A stretch of 64,000 bases of DNA from Streptomyces griseoviridis (GTDB lineage: Bacteria > Actinomycetota > Actinomycetes > Streptomycetales > Streptomycetaceae), in assembly GCF_005222485.1 (NCBI RefSeq), contig NZ_CP029078.1, forward strand, positions 7,193,501-7,257,500, read 5' to 3'. The notes under the pieces were generated by a model. It saw only the letters and a list, made by a program, of their open reading frames with translations. It was not told the origin of the DNA and did not search any database. Shown piece by piece: positions 8,351 through 16,224 of the stretch (position 1 is its first letter; each line of letters begins with the position of its first letter). A program made the position numbers and the translations under genes.

Positions 8351-9008
8351 GCAGATCCGCGTGCTCGTCGTGGACGACGAGCCGGTCATCCGCGCCGGGC
8401 TGAGCGCGATCCTGGACAGCCAGGCGGACGTCACCGTGGCGGGCACCGCGAACGACGGTGAGGAAGCCGTCGAGGTGTGCGCGCGGCTGCGGCCGGATGT
8501 GCTGGTGATGGACATCCGGATGCCGCGCCGCGACGGCCTGTGGGCGCTGGCCGAGCTGCGCCGCCGGGGCCTGCTCGGGCCGGGGCGCAGCCGGGTGCTC
8601 ATGCTGACCACGTTCGACCTGGATGCCTACGTCGACGATGCGCTGGCGGCCGGGGCCTCCGGCTTCCTTCTGAAGAACAGTTCGTTCGAAGAGCTGGGTG
8701 CGGCCGTGCGCGCCGCGGCGGCCGGGCACAGCGCGCTGAGCCCCGCGGTGACCCAGCGGATCATCGAGGGCCACCTCAGCGGTCGGCGCCTGCCCAGCGA
8801 TCAGGAGCTGGCCCGTCTGAGGGACCTCACCCAGCGGGAGGCCGACGTGCTGCGTCTGATCCGGGACGGTCTGAGCAACGCCGAGATCGCCGACCGCCTC
8901 GTCGTCAGCCTGCACACGGTCAAGACGCACGTCAGCCGCGTGCTCACGAAGACCGGCTGCCAGAGCCGGGCACAGGCGGCGGTGCTGGCGAGGAACACCC
9001 TGCCCTGA
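8343..9008 (+). CDS. LuxR/NarL-family response regulator
   Basis: A 221-residue regulator. The receiver domain shows the acidic pair in VVDDEP, the phospho-acceptor aspartate in VLVMDIRMP, a threonine in MLTTFD and the lysine in FLLKNSS. The C-terminal LuxR helix-turn-helix is LTQREADVLRLIRDG followed by SNAEIADRL and SLHTVKTHVSRV. ATG 8343 lies inside the last codons of the kinase gene. The pair is typical of Streptomyces kinases without known signals, and the next gene, a serine hydrolase, may be a target. Confidence 0.92.
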   Translation: MPEQIRVLVVDDEPVIRAGLSAILDSQADVTVAGTANDGEEAVEVCARLRPDVLVMDIRMPRRDGLWALAELRRRGLLGPGRSRVLMLTTFDLDAYVDDALAAGASGFLLKNSSFEELGAAVRAAAAGHSALSPAVTQRIIEGHLSGRRLPSDQELARLRDLTQREADVLRLIRDGLSNAEIADRLVVSLHTVKTHVSRVLTKTGCQSRAQAAVLARNTLP

Positions 9009-9049
9009 CCTGCCCGGTCGGACGGCGGGCCGGCGTGGCGCCTCACCCC

Positions 9050-9077
9050 GTGGGGTCACTCCTTGGAGTGACCCCAC
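9050..9077. terminator. Perfect 13-bp hairpin after the two-component operon
   Basis: GTGGGGTCACTCC (9050-9062) and its exact complement (9065-9077) flank two T bases. It lies 42 bases past the response-regulator stop. There is no T-run, as is common for Streptomyces terminators. Because its right arm is part of the element repeated upstream of the kinase, it may instead be, or also be, an operator for the downstream hydrolase. Confidence 0.6.
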
Positions 9078-9230
9078 GCCGGTGGAAAGCCCGCCATCGA
9101 GCGATGTACCCGGAGCGCGCCACTGACTGAATGGATGGTGTGCGCGGGACCCGCCGAAAGGCCGCTCATCAGGCGATTGTCCGGTCCCTCGACGCACGCA
9201 GCACATCGTCACGCGCCGAAGGGAACTGCC

Positions 9231-10523
9231 ATGTCCGCATCCACACTGTCCCGCCGCCACCGAATACGCCGCGCAGCGCTGACCATGGCCTTGACGACCT
9301 GTCTGGGCGCGGCGCTCGCGAGCTGCTCGGACGAGGCCGAACCGGCGGCCGGGCAGAGCGCGGCGAGCCCGGCGGCCGACGCGCGGCTGGCCCGCCTCGC
9401 GCAGCAGGCGGCAGACACCGGCTCCCTGGGCGTCATCGTCCGCGTCGACACCGGCGACGGGAAGCCCGTCGAGATCGCCAAGCAGGCCGCCTGGACCAAG
9501 GACGACCACCGCCTCGCCGTCGGCGACCGGTTCCGAGTCGGGTCCAACACCAAGACGGTCACCGCGACCCTCGTCCTGCAACAGGTCGCCCAGCAGAGGA
9601 TCAGCCTCGACGACACGGTCGAGAAGTGGCTGCCCGGCCTGGTCGAGGGCGGTGAGCACATCACCGTACGGATGCTGCTCAACCACACCAGCGGCCTCGG
9701 CGACTTCTTGCTGACCCCGCAGTTCCTGCCCTCCCTCACCGGCCAGGAGAAGCGCACCTGGACCCCGCGGGAACTGCTCGCCATCACCCCCCAGCAGGGC
9801 CCGCCGACCGAGCCCGGCGAGACGTACTCCTACAGCAACGCCAATTACGAGGCCCTGGGGCTGATCCTCGAGAAGGCCACCGGGAGCAGTCTGGCCGAGC
9901 TGATCGAGCAGAAGATCACCAAGCCGCTGGGCATGAAGGACTCCTACCTCGCCACGGACGCGGAATGGGACACCGGAGAAAACAGCGACAACGAGCATGT
10001 CACCGGCTACGAGCCGGACGCCGCGCGGCTGAAGAAGATCCTCTCCGCGACCGTGGACCTGCCCGACGGCGTCGGATTCGTCGGAGCCGACCGTCCCGGC
10101 CACAACGTCGACACCTCCGCCATCGACCCGAGCTGGTCCTGGGCGGCAGGCGGCATGGTCTCCACCGCGGCGGACTGGCAGACCTTCCTCACCGCGCTGA
10201 ACTCCGGTGAGCTGCTGCCCGAACCCCAGCTGAAGCACATGCGGACCACCGTGGACGCGCCCGAGGAAGGCGGCGGCTACGGACTGGGGTTGATGCGGGT
10301 GGACACGGTCTGCGGCACCGTCTGGGGCCACACGGGCGGCCTGCCCGGCTACTCCAGCGAGATCTACACGGACGCCACCGGCACCCGCAGCGTCGCCGTC
10401 TTCACCAGCACGAACTTCGGCATCAAGGAAGAGAAGGCCGCCACCGCGAACAAGGCCCTCGTCGAAGCCGCCACCTGCCAGATGCTCGGCAAGCCTCAGC
10501 CCGCGCACAGCCCGGCCGGTTGA
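9231..10523 (+). CDS. Serine hydrolase, class C beta-lactamase / DD-peptidase family, lipoprotein
   Basis: A 430-residue exported enzyme. The N-terminus has arginines, a hydrophobic stretch and a lipobox ending in LASC, so it is probably anchored to the membrane outer face. The three family motifs are present: S-x-x-K in SNTKT, Y-x-N in YSNANY, and HTG in HTGGLPGY. GAAGGG precedes ATG 9231. Family members cut D-Ala-D-Ala peptides or esters; a true beta-lactamase role is less likely. Its position behind a two-component system suggests an envelope response. Confidence 0.88.
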   Translation: MSASTLSRRHRIRRAALTMALTTCLGAALASCSDEAEPAAGQSAASPAADARLARLAQQAADTGSLGVIVRVDTGDGKPVEIAKQAAWTKDDHRLAVGDRFRVGSNTKTVTATLVLQQVAQQRISLDDTVEKWLPGLVEGGEHITVRMLLNHTSGLGDFLLTPQFLPSLTGQEKRTWTPRELLAITPQQGPPTEPGETYSYSNANYEALGLILEKATGSSLAELIEQKITKPLGMKDSYLATDAEWDTGENSDNEHVTGYEPDAARLKKILSATVDLPDGVGFVGADRPGHNVDTSAIDPSWSWAAGGMVSTAADWQTFLTALNSGELLPEPQLKHMRTTVDAPEEGGGYGLGLMRVDTVCGTVWGHTGGLPGYSSEIYTDATGTRSVAVFTSTNFGIKEEKAATANKALVEAATCQMLGKPQPAHSPAG

Positions 10524-10721
10524 CGGCCGCGGACACGAGCAGCCTCCGCGTGCGGTGAGTACAGCCGGGTGATGAGCGCGGAGAGCAGAATGCCGGGAAG
10601 CACCGTCCGAAAGCCACCGGCTGGGCCGGATGCTTCGACGGGGGGAGGGCTACGCGCCCTGTCTACGAAGGGCCGGTCGGCGTCGGGGATGCTCCAGTGC
10701 GCGGTCATCACGGGGTCCGGG

Positions 10722-11003
10722 TCACGTCGGAGGCGGTGTGGATACGTCGACGGTAGTTAGCAACCCGTAGGTGCGGCGGAGGCGGATCAGGCGGGTCCCG
10801 TTGTCCGCACCCGCCTTCGCCAAGAGTCGGGCGGTGCTGCCTGGGATGTCGAACTGGTCGATCCCGGCATGCCTGGCGATGGCGATGGCGCTCGCCGCGT
10901 GTCGCAGGGCGTAGGCCCGCAGCAGCAGCCTGCCCATCTCGTCGAACAGCGCCGGCGCCGACAGGAGGTCGGGCAGGGGCAGTTCGCCGGTCACGACGCT
11001 CAT
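10722..11003 (-). CDS. Hypothetical 93-residue protein
   Basis: An alanine- and leucine-rich, mostly helical small protein beginning with ATG 11003 and ending with a threonine-proline tail. I recognise no family. Codon use is actinomycete-like throughout, which supports a real gene. It lies at the edge of the mobile region, 200 bases from the serine hydrolase on the opposite strand, and could be the surviving part of something larger. No neighbours suggest a role. Confidence 0.4.
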   Translation of the reverse strand: MSVVTGELPLPDLLSAPALFDEMGRLLLRAYALRHAASAIAIARHAGIDQFDIPGSTARLLAKAGADNGTRLIRLRRTYGLLTTVDVSTPPPT

Positions 11004-11230
11004 CTGCGCCTTGAGCGGAGCCTGTTGGCCCGCAGCTTGCGGCCGATCTGAGTGGAGTGCCGCCTGAAGGTGCCCGGCGCCATGTTCAGTTCACGGAACC
11101 GGCCGCCTGAGTGCGGCCGAAAGGTCCGGCCAGGCCGATGGCCCGCGGCGGGGAGAACCGGCCGACGCGGAGCAGATCTCGTTCCCTCAGATTCTTCCCC
11201 GCGGCCTCGGGCGGGCCTTTTGGAGACCGC
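11004..11230. other. No gene recognised
   Basis: A GC-rich stretch between the small hypothetical gene and the truncated gene fragment. I see no convincing reading frame and no strong hairpin. Confidence 0.4.
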
Positions 11231-11406
11231 CTAGGCGTTTCGGTTGAAGATGAAGGCTGCTCCGTTGTCGCCCATACCGATCAGGTTCTCGGGCTTGACC
11301 TTGGCCCCGGCACACTGCGGAAGGAGGTGAAGGCTGGGACTGCCAAGACCGGGGGAGGCGACGATGATCGAGCTGTCCTGGAACTTCCATGTGGTAGATC
11401 GTGACG
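11231..11406 (-). pseudogene. C-terminal gene fragment cut by IS3
   Basis: On the minus strand a frame emerging from the IS3 left end runs for about 55 codons to a stop at 11231. Its last residues, PENLIGMGDNGAAFIFNRNA, have the look of a folded-domain end, with one upstream cysteine. No family is recognised. The other half of the gene is absent beyond the IS3 right end, where recombinase sequence starts instead, so IS-mediated deletion or rearrangement probably removed it. Confidence 0.4.
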
Positions 11407-11433
11407 TGAGCTGACCCCGGATTCGTGGAGTCC
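11407..11433. repeat. IS3 left inverted repeat
   Basis: Starts TGAGCTGACCCCGGATTCGT and matches the complement of 12683-12709 at most positions. Confidence 0.8.
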
Positions 11434-11478
11434 CTGAAGCCAGGCTTATGATCCTGGCCCGAAGGAGAACCACGAGCA

Positions 11479-11790
11479 GTGCCAGCACCACGTAAATATC
11501 CGGACGAGCTCCGCGAGCGGGCCGTGCGCGAGGTCCGCACCACGGGCCGTCCGATCGCTCATGTCGCGAAGGACCTGGGAATCCACAAGGAGGCCCTGCG
11601 CGGCTGGGTCCGCCAGGCCGAGGCGGACGCCGGCGAACGCGACGACCGGCTGACCACCGCCGAGCACGAGGAACTGAAGCAACTCCGCAAAGAAGTAGCG
11701 GAGTTGAGGCGGGCGAACGAGATCCTCAAAGCCGCGAGCGCGTTTTTTGCGGCGGAACTCGACCGTCCCCGGACGAGGCCGACCAGGTGA
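11479..11790 (+). CDS. IS3 transposase OrfA
   Basis: A 103-residue protein starting at GTG 11479 with PRKYPDELRERAVREV, the standard opening of IS3-type OrfA. The helix-turn-helix lies in residues 25-50 (VAKDLGIHKEALRGWV), and a leucine-zipper-like segment, ELKQLRKEVAELRRANEIL, closes the domain. A run of T bases near 11741 just before the end is the likely slippery site for the -1 shift into OrfB. It binds the IS ends. Confidence 0.85.
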   Translation: MPAPRKYPDELRERAVREVRTTGRPIAHVAKDLGIHKEALRGWVRQAEADAGERDDRLTTAEHEELKQLRKEVAELRRANEILKAASAFFAAELDRPRTRPTR

Positions 11791-12670
11791 TCGAGCACCT
11801 CAGGGACAAGGGCCTCGGGGTCGGGTTCGCCTGCCGGGTGCTGGGCTTTCGGAGTCGGCGTACTACGCGCGCAAGAAGCGGCCGAAGTCGGCCCGCCGGC
11901 TGCGCGACGAGCAGCTCATCCCGCTGATCGAACAGGTCCATGCCGAGTCCGGCGGCACCTACGGCGTCCGCCGGATCACCCGCGCGCTCAGGCGCAAGGG
12001 TGTACAGGTGGCCCGCTGCACCGTCGAGCGGCTGATGGCTGAGTTGGGCATGGAGGGCGTCATCCGCGGTCAGCGGCGGCGGACCACCGTGCCTGAGCCG
12101 TCGACACCCAGGCCCCCGGACCTGGTCGACCGCGACTTCACGGCCTCGAGGCCGGATCAGCTGTGGGTGGCGGACATGACGTATGTGCGCACCTGGTCCG
12201 GCTGGGCGTACGTGGCGTTCGTCCTGGACGTGTACTCACGGATGATTGTCGGCTGGCAGGTCGCGAACCACATGCGGACCGAACTGCCTTTGGACGCACT
12301 GGAGATGGCATTGTGGAGACGCCGGATCAAGAAGGACTCCGGCCTCATTCATCACAGCGACCGCGGGTCGCAATACGTATCAATCCGGTATACCGAGAGG
12401 CTGTCCGAGATCGGGGCTTCAGCGTCGGTCGGCTCAGTCGCGGACAGCTACGACAACGCGATGGCCGAGGCGCTGAACGGCACCTTCAAGGCTGAGCTGA
12501 TCGAGATGCAAGGACCGTGGCGGGACGTCGACCAGGTCGAGCGTGCGATCTTCCAATGGGTCACCTGGTACAACGAGGAACGGCTCCACTCCGCCCTCGA
12601 CTACGTACCACCCGCCGAGTACGAACGCGACTGGTGGCGACAACAGGAAGCCACCCCGCAGTCCGCTTGA
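11787..12670 (+). pseudogene. IS3 transposase OrfB with a one-base deletion
   Basis: The OrfB frame opens with VIEHLRDKGLGVGFACRVLG, then continues in a different frame as SESAYYARKK. A run of three T bases near 11848 where four would restore the family reading explains the break. Downstream the catalytic domain is complete: WVADMTYV carries the first aspartate, HHSDRGSQY the second, and YDNAMAEALNG the glutamate. It is probably inactive unless a second programmed shift occurs. Confidence 0.8.
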
Positions 12671-12682
12671 AACACGATCACC

Positions 12683-12709
12683 GGACTCTACGAAACTCGG
12701 GTCAGCTCA
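12683..12709. repeat. IS3 right inverted repeat
   Basis: Ends in CGGGTCAGCTCA and mirrors the left end. The next base begins tyrosine-recombinase coding sequence. Confidence 0.8.
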
Positions 12710-12963
12710 AGGCCCTGTTCGATGCCGCTGATGCCCTGCCTTCCAAGATCCGCGACCAGGGACGCACAGGCGTTCTCACAGCGATGAGGGACGCGGCCGT
12801 TATCAAGACGGTCTACGCCTTCGGCATACGGCGAACCGAAGCGTCGCGTCTGGACCTCGTGGACCTGCGGCGCAACAGGCAATCGCCGGACTTTGGGAAC
12901 TTTGGTTCGATGATGGTGCGCTTCGGCAAGTCGTCGAAGGGCGCTCCCAGGGGCGATGCGTTC

Positions 12964-14163
12964 TCAGGCTGTGAGCCGGAGCATGGCTGTCGCGTGCTGG
13001 GGGCGTGACCGGTAGTGATCGGCTGCGGCGGCGATGTTGGTCCAGCCTGCTTGGCGCATGAGTCCGATGGCGAGGTTGCGCAGGGTGGCCATGGCGCGGG
13101 GTGCGGTGCCGGTGCGTACTCGCGAGGCGTCTTCGCCGAACGTCACGTCTCTGACGTGGTGCAGGGCCTCAACTGACCAGTGGTTCTGAATGAGTTCGGC
13201 GAGTTGCGCCGGGCCGGCCTGTTCGGGTGGGAGGCTGGTGACCGCGTAGACGGTCTTCGTTTCGACCTTGCCGGTCTTGCGGTGGGTGCGGCGGCGCTTG
13301 ACCTCCATGGCCTGGACGGCGTGTGGGAAGAGTAGGCCGGGACGGGCGGTGCAGACCTTCACGCGGCGGCCGTGCCCGGCCCCGGTGGTGCGGGCCTGCA
13401 GCGGGATCTGGTGCCAGGGCAGGCCCCGCAGTTGCTTGCGCAGCTTCTTCTGGTTCCCCTTGACCACCAGGAGGTAGTGGCCGCCGGCGGTGATGACGTG
13501 TTCGGCGTGGGCGCGCTGGGTGTGCATCGCATCGGCGGTGACGACGACGCCGCTCAGGTTGATCCGGTCCAGCAGCGGGGCGAAGGCGGGTATTTCGTTG
13601 CTCTTCGCGGCGATCTGGCGTTGGGCGATCACGGTCTGGCAGGCGTGGAGCGCGGCGGCGAGCAGGTGGACGGCTGCGCCGTCGGTGCGGGATCCGCGCA
13701 CCGTCTTGCCGTCGACGGCCAGGCCGACCAGCGTGTCGCCGGGTTCGTCGACCGGGTCGGTGGCGTACCGGGCGAGCCAGGCGCCCACGGCGTCGTCGAG
13801 GGTGTCGCCGTTCAGGCGGGCGAGGAGCCGTCCCCGTGTGGAGGCGTTCGGTGTACTGGAGGTGAGCCCGAGTTGTTCGCGCAGGTCGTAGTCGGTATCG
13901 ACAGCGAAGCGGGCGATGGCGGCCAGGGACGTGGCTCCGCCGAGGACGGCGACCAGGCACAGCGCGAGCAGGGAGCCCAAGCGGTAGCGGCGTCCCCGGA
14001 CCCGGCGGGGATCGGGTATCCGCCCCAGCACCTCGGCCAGGGAGGTGAACTGCTGCGGATCCGGGCAGGCGGCGTCGATGTCCTCGCAGTGGCGCTGCAG
14101 GACACCGATCAGGGAAGATGGCACGCGAACGCGACCCCTGTTCGTGATCAAAGGCTTCGACAA
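12964..14163 (-). CDS. ISAs1-family transposase
   Basis: Up to 399 residues; GTG 14124 is a more usual start than TTG 14163. The N-terminal domain [20 protein letters not shown] and the core [12 protein letters not shown] carry the first catalytic aspartate of the DDE enzyme. [15 protein letters not shown] carries the second. [20 protein letters not shown] is the signature C-terminal part with the glutamate. The frame is uninterrupted, so this element may still be active. Confidence 0.9.
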   Translation of the reverse strand: MSKPLITNRGRVRVPSSLIGVLQRHCEDIDAACPDPQQFTSLAEVLGRIPDPRRVRGRRYRLGSLLALCLVAVLGGATSLAAIARFAVDTDYDLREQLGLTSSTPNASTRGRLLARLNGDTLDDAVGAWLARYATDPVDEPGDTLVGLAVDGKTVRGSRTDGAAVHLLAAALHACQTVIAQRQIAAKSNEIPAFAPLLDRINLSGVVVTADAMHTQRAHAEHVITAGGHYLLVVKGNQKKLRKQLRGLPWHQIPLQARTTGAGHGRRVKVCTARPGLLFPHAVQAMEVKRRRTHRKTGKVETKTVYAVTSLPPEQAGPAQLAELIQNHWSVEALHHVRDVTFGEDASRVRTGTAPRAMATLRNLAIGLMRQAGWTNIAAAADHYRSRPQHATAMLRLTA

Positions 14164-14184
14164 CCTTGATCATCAGGGGTCGCG
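14130..14184. repeat. Interrupted inverted repeat in the ISAs1 upstream region
   Basis: Arms CGCGACCCCTG (14130-14140) and its complement (14174-14184) pair perfectly. Inner arms TGATCAA (14145-14151) and TTGATCA (14166-14172) pair again. It overlaps the possible TTG start and lies just upstream of the GTG start of the transposase, so a folded transcript could limit expression from outside promoters. Confidence 0.65.
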
Positions 14185-14719
14185 TCTCTCGTTGCCGAAC
14201 CGGGCGAACCGCATGCAGCGGCGCTACACGGGCGATCAACTCATCTCGTCAGCTGAGAACGGGGCGCTCCTCCCAAGCGGCGCATGGTCCTGACCGTCCC
14301 GGAGAAGGACTGGGTGGTCGAGGTCCTGAAGCACTGGCAGGCCGAGATACGCCCCCCGCGCCTGGTCCCGGGACGCCACCCGGCGCTGTGGGTCACCGAG
14401 CGCGCGGGGCGCCTGTCGCCTCGCTCGATCAACTCCGCCTTCACCGCCGCACGCGAGGCGGCCGGGCTGGATCCCGATCTGGACCTGCACTGCCTTCGCC
14501 ACAGCTACATCACCCATCTCACCGAGTTCGGATATCCAGCACGATTCGTCCAAGAGCAGGTCGGGCACTCTCACGCATCCACGACGGCGATCTATATGAA
14601 CCCTCGGGAATTGCATCAAACGGGCGCGAAGTCGCAGGTCACGTGGTCACGGCGGGAAACGGAAGGGTTCCTCAGCCTCTACAAACTGGCAGCCTGAGCA
14701 GGGCTGTTGCCCAGACGAG

Positions 14720-14771
14720 CCCTTCTGATGCATGATCTGCTCTCCAGAAGGGATGGCCTGGAGTGGTGCAT
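14720..14771. repeat. Inverted repeats upstream of recombinase B
   Basis: CCCTTCTG (14720-14727) pairs with CAGAAGGG (14745-14752). TGATGCAT just inside overlaps a second pairing with TGCATCA near 14765-14771, and GCATCA also occurs at 14613-14619. These could be recombinase binding sites or a leader hairpin. Confidence 0.5.
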
Positions 14772-16022
14772 CAGCGCACGGTGGCCCTGGCCGGGGCGGC
14801 TCATATGGAGCTCGTTTCCGGTGTGGTTCAGCTGCGTCCGGAGGACGCGATGCTGAGGGGCTGGCGGGCTCAGCAGAAGTCGCGAGGGCTGAGGGACGAC
14901 ACGATCGACCCGAGGGAACGGCTGATCCGCCGGTTCCTTGAGTTCGCGAACGAGTACCCGTGGCAGTGGACGCCTGCCCACCTGGACGAGTGGTCGGCAT
15001 GGTTGACGGGCGAGAGGCACTTGGCGCCCTCCACGATCCGCAGCTACCAGGGCACCGTTCGGCTGTTCACCGAGCTCCTCATCGACGCCCGCTACGGCTG
15101 GGGCACGGCATGCGATGAAGCCTTCGGCGCTTTCCCAGTGGCGATCTGCCATGAGTGGAATGCCCTCCCTCACCTGCAGGATTACGAGGGCGATCCAGAG
15201 GCGCGGCCGTTCACGCGGGAAGAGTTGCAGCGCTTCCTCGACTACTCCGACGACCAAGTCGCACGAGACGTGAAGGCCAAGCGCAAGGGAGCCCTCGCCA
15301 CTTACCGGGACGCCACTCTCTTCAAGGTCATCTACGGGTGGGGTCTTCGCCGGACCGAGACGTCCAAGCTGGACGTGGTCGACTTCGGACGCAACCCGCA
15401 GGCCCGGCAGTTCGGCCGGTACGGCACGCTCAACGTCCGCTACGGCAAGGCGAAGAAGGGCCAGCCGCCGCGGCGGCGGAACGTGCTGTCGGTGATGGAC
15501 TGGGCCGTCGAGGCTGTCGCCGACTACGTCGAGAACGCCCGGCCGCGCTTCGGATTCTCCGACCACCCGGCTCTGTGGATCACCGAGCGCGGGGGCCGCC
15601 TCCAGCCTGGCAGCATCAACGACCGGTTCGAGGCATATCGGGACGCTCTGAAGCTCCCAAAGGACCTGACTCCCCACTCAATCCGGCATTCTTACGTCAC
15701 CCATCTGACCGAGGACGGGGTCGATCGGCGCTTCATCCAGCAGCAGGTCGGCCACGAGTGCGACAGCTCCCTGGCCATCTATACGCACGTCAGCGACGAC
15801 TTCATGAACACTTCCCTGCACAAGGCACTGGCCCCGGCGTTCGCCGGGGCCTGGCAGGAGGGATCCGGCGATGGCCGCCAAGCTCGACTACCACTGGCAC
15901 CTGCGCAAGGTCATGGCCGGCCGCGGGTTGTTCTCCACCACCGACCTCATCCCTCCGCTCGCCGAACGCGGCATCACCTTGTCGTCGAGCCAGGTCTACC
16001 GGCTCGTCGTCGAGCGACCTGA
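14763..16022 (+). CDS. Tyrosine recombinase/integrase B
   Basis: About 419 residues from GTG 14763; ATG 14805 is an alternative start. The N-terminal SAM-like core-binding domain covers residues 25-130 (LDEWSAWLTGERHLAPSTIR). The catalytic domain shows the first arginine in WGLRRTETSKLD, the HxxR box in HSIRHSYVTHL, the GH box in QQVGHECDS and the tyrosine in LAIYTHVSD. All catalytic residues are intact. Past about residue 370 the frame overlaps the next gene by 152 bases and is arginine- and histidine-rich, so that tail may not matter. It is the probable mover of module B. Confidence 0.88.
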   Translation: MVHQRTVALAGAAHMELVSGVVQLRPEDAMLRGWRAQQKSRGLRDDTIDPRERLIRRFLEFANEYPWQWTPAHLDEWSAWLTGERHLAPSTIRSYQGTVRLFTELLIDARYGWGTACDEAFGAFPVAICHEWNALPHLQDYEGDPEARPFTREELQRFLDYSDDQVARDVKAKRKGALATYRDATLFKVIYGWGLRRTETSKLDVVDFGRNPQARQFGRYGTLNVRYGKAKKGQPPRRRNVLSVMDWAVEAVADYVENARPRFGFSDHPALWITERGGRLQPGSINDRFEAYRDALKLPKDLTPHSIRHSYVTHLTEDGVDRRFIQQQVGHECDSSLAIYTHVSDDFMNTSLHKALAPAFAGAWQEGSGDGRQARLPLAPAQGHGRPRVVLHHRPHPSARRTRHHLVVEPGLPARRRAT

Positions 16023-16224
16023 GCGACTGAGCCTCAAGATCCTCATGGCCCTGCTCGACATCCTCGACTGCACCATGGACGACCTCATCGAGCCCGTCGC
16101 GGCGGCCGGCGCGGTGAAGAAGCCAAAGAGAGCTGCCGCCGGAGGCGGCTCGGCGTCCGATGCAGAGGGGCTTGGTGGGCTGCGGCCAAAGCGGGCCCGG
16201 ATCAGGGGTGTTGACCGGCCATGA
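15871..16224 (+). CDS. Small XRE-like helix-turn-helix protein B
   Basis: A 117-residue protein. Residues 8-75 form a Cro/C1-type helix-turn-helix (HTH_26-like): TTDLIPPLAERGITLSSSQV, VYRLVVERPERLS, then ALLDILDCTMDDLIEP. A basic, glycine-rich tail follows. ATG 15871 is preceded by GAGGGA and lies within the 3' part of recombinase B. Its stop overlaps the next start as ATGA, so the three genes are coupled. The strong similarity to the module A copy at 20627 shows it belongs to the module. It is probably the module's regulator or a recombination accessory protein. Confidence 0.8.
   Translation: MAAKLDYHWHLRKVMAGRGLFSTTDLIPPLAERGITLSSSQVYRLVVERPERLSLKILMALLDILDCTMDDLIEPVAAAGAVKKPKRAAAGGGSASDAEGLGGLRPKRARIRGVDRP

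Larger units (their letters stand above)
11407..12709 (+). mobile_element. IS3-family insertion sequence, about 1.3 kb, inactivated
   Basis: The left end (11407-11433) and the right end (12683-12709) are imperfect inverted repeats starting TGAGCTGACCC. Inside are the usual two reading frames, orfA with a helix-turn-helix and orfB with a DDE domain. I see no matching target duplication, and the two flanks come from unrelated genes, which suggests a deletion or rearrangement next to the element. One missing base in orfB should stop normal transposase production. Confidence 0.85.
12949..14271 (-). mobile_element. ISAs1-family insertion sequence in recombinase A
   Basis: Ends at about 12949-12967 and 14253-14271 are imperfect inverted repeats sharing CGTTCTCAG. 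One complete transposase gene is inside on the minus strand. The exact boundary is uncertain by a few bases: GGGCGCTCC occurs on both sides and could be part of a 9-base target duplication. The host recombinase frame is restored when the element is removed. Confidence 0.8.
12710..14595 (+). pseudogene. Tyrosine recombinase A, body; disrupted by ISAs1
   Basis: Two blocks of one recombinase: 12710-12948 and 14272-14595. The first gives the first catalytic arginine (GIRRTEASRLDLVDL); the second gives the HxxR box (HCLRHSYITHL), the GH box (QVGHSHAS) and the tyrosine in TTAIY. Leaving out the ISAs1 element joins the blocks in one frame (KGAPPKRRM). The N-terminal half was lost at the IS3 junction. 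After the tyrosine codon at 14593-14595 similarity to the sister recombinase stops abruptly, and the matching tail is found at 19497. The frame runs on to 14697 in unrelated sequence. Confidence 0.8.

Noticed and set aside
8277..10508. A 743-codon minus-strand frame over the response regulator and serine hydrolase
   Set aside because: It covers two genes with clear motifs on the plus strand and shows no family pattern itself.
10524..10721. Possible small RNA or promoter region behind the serine hydrolase
   Set aside because: No convincing promoter boxes, terminator or conserved structure could be seen.
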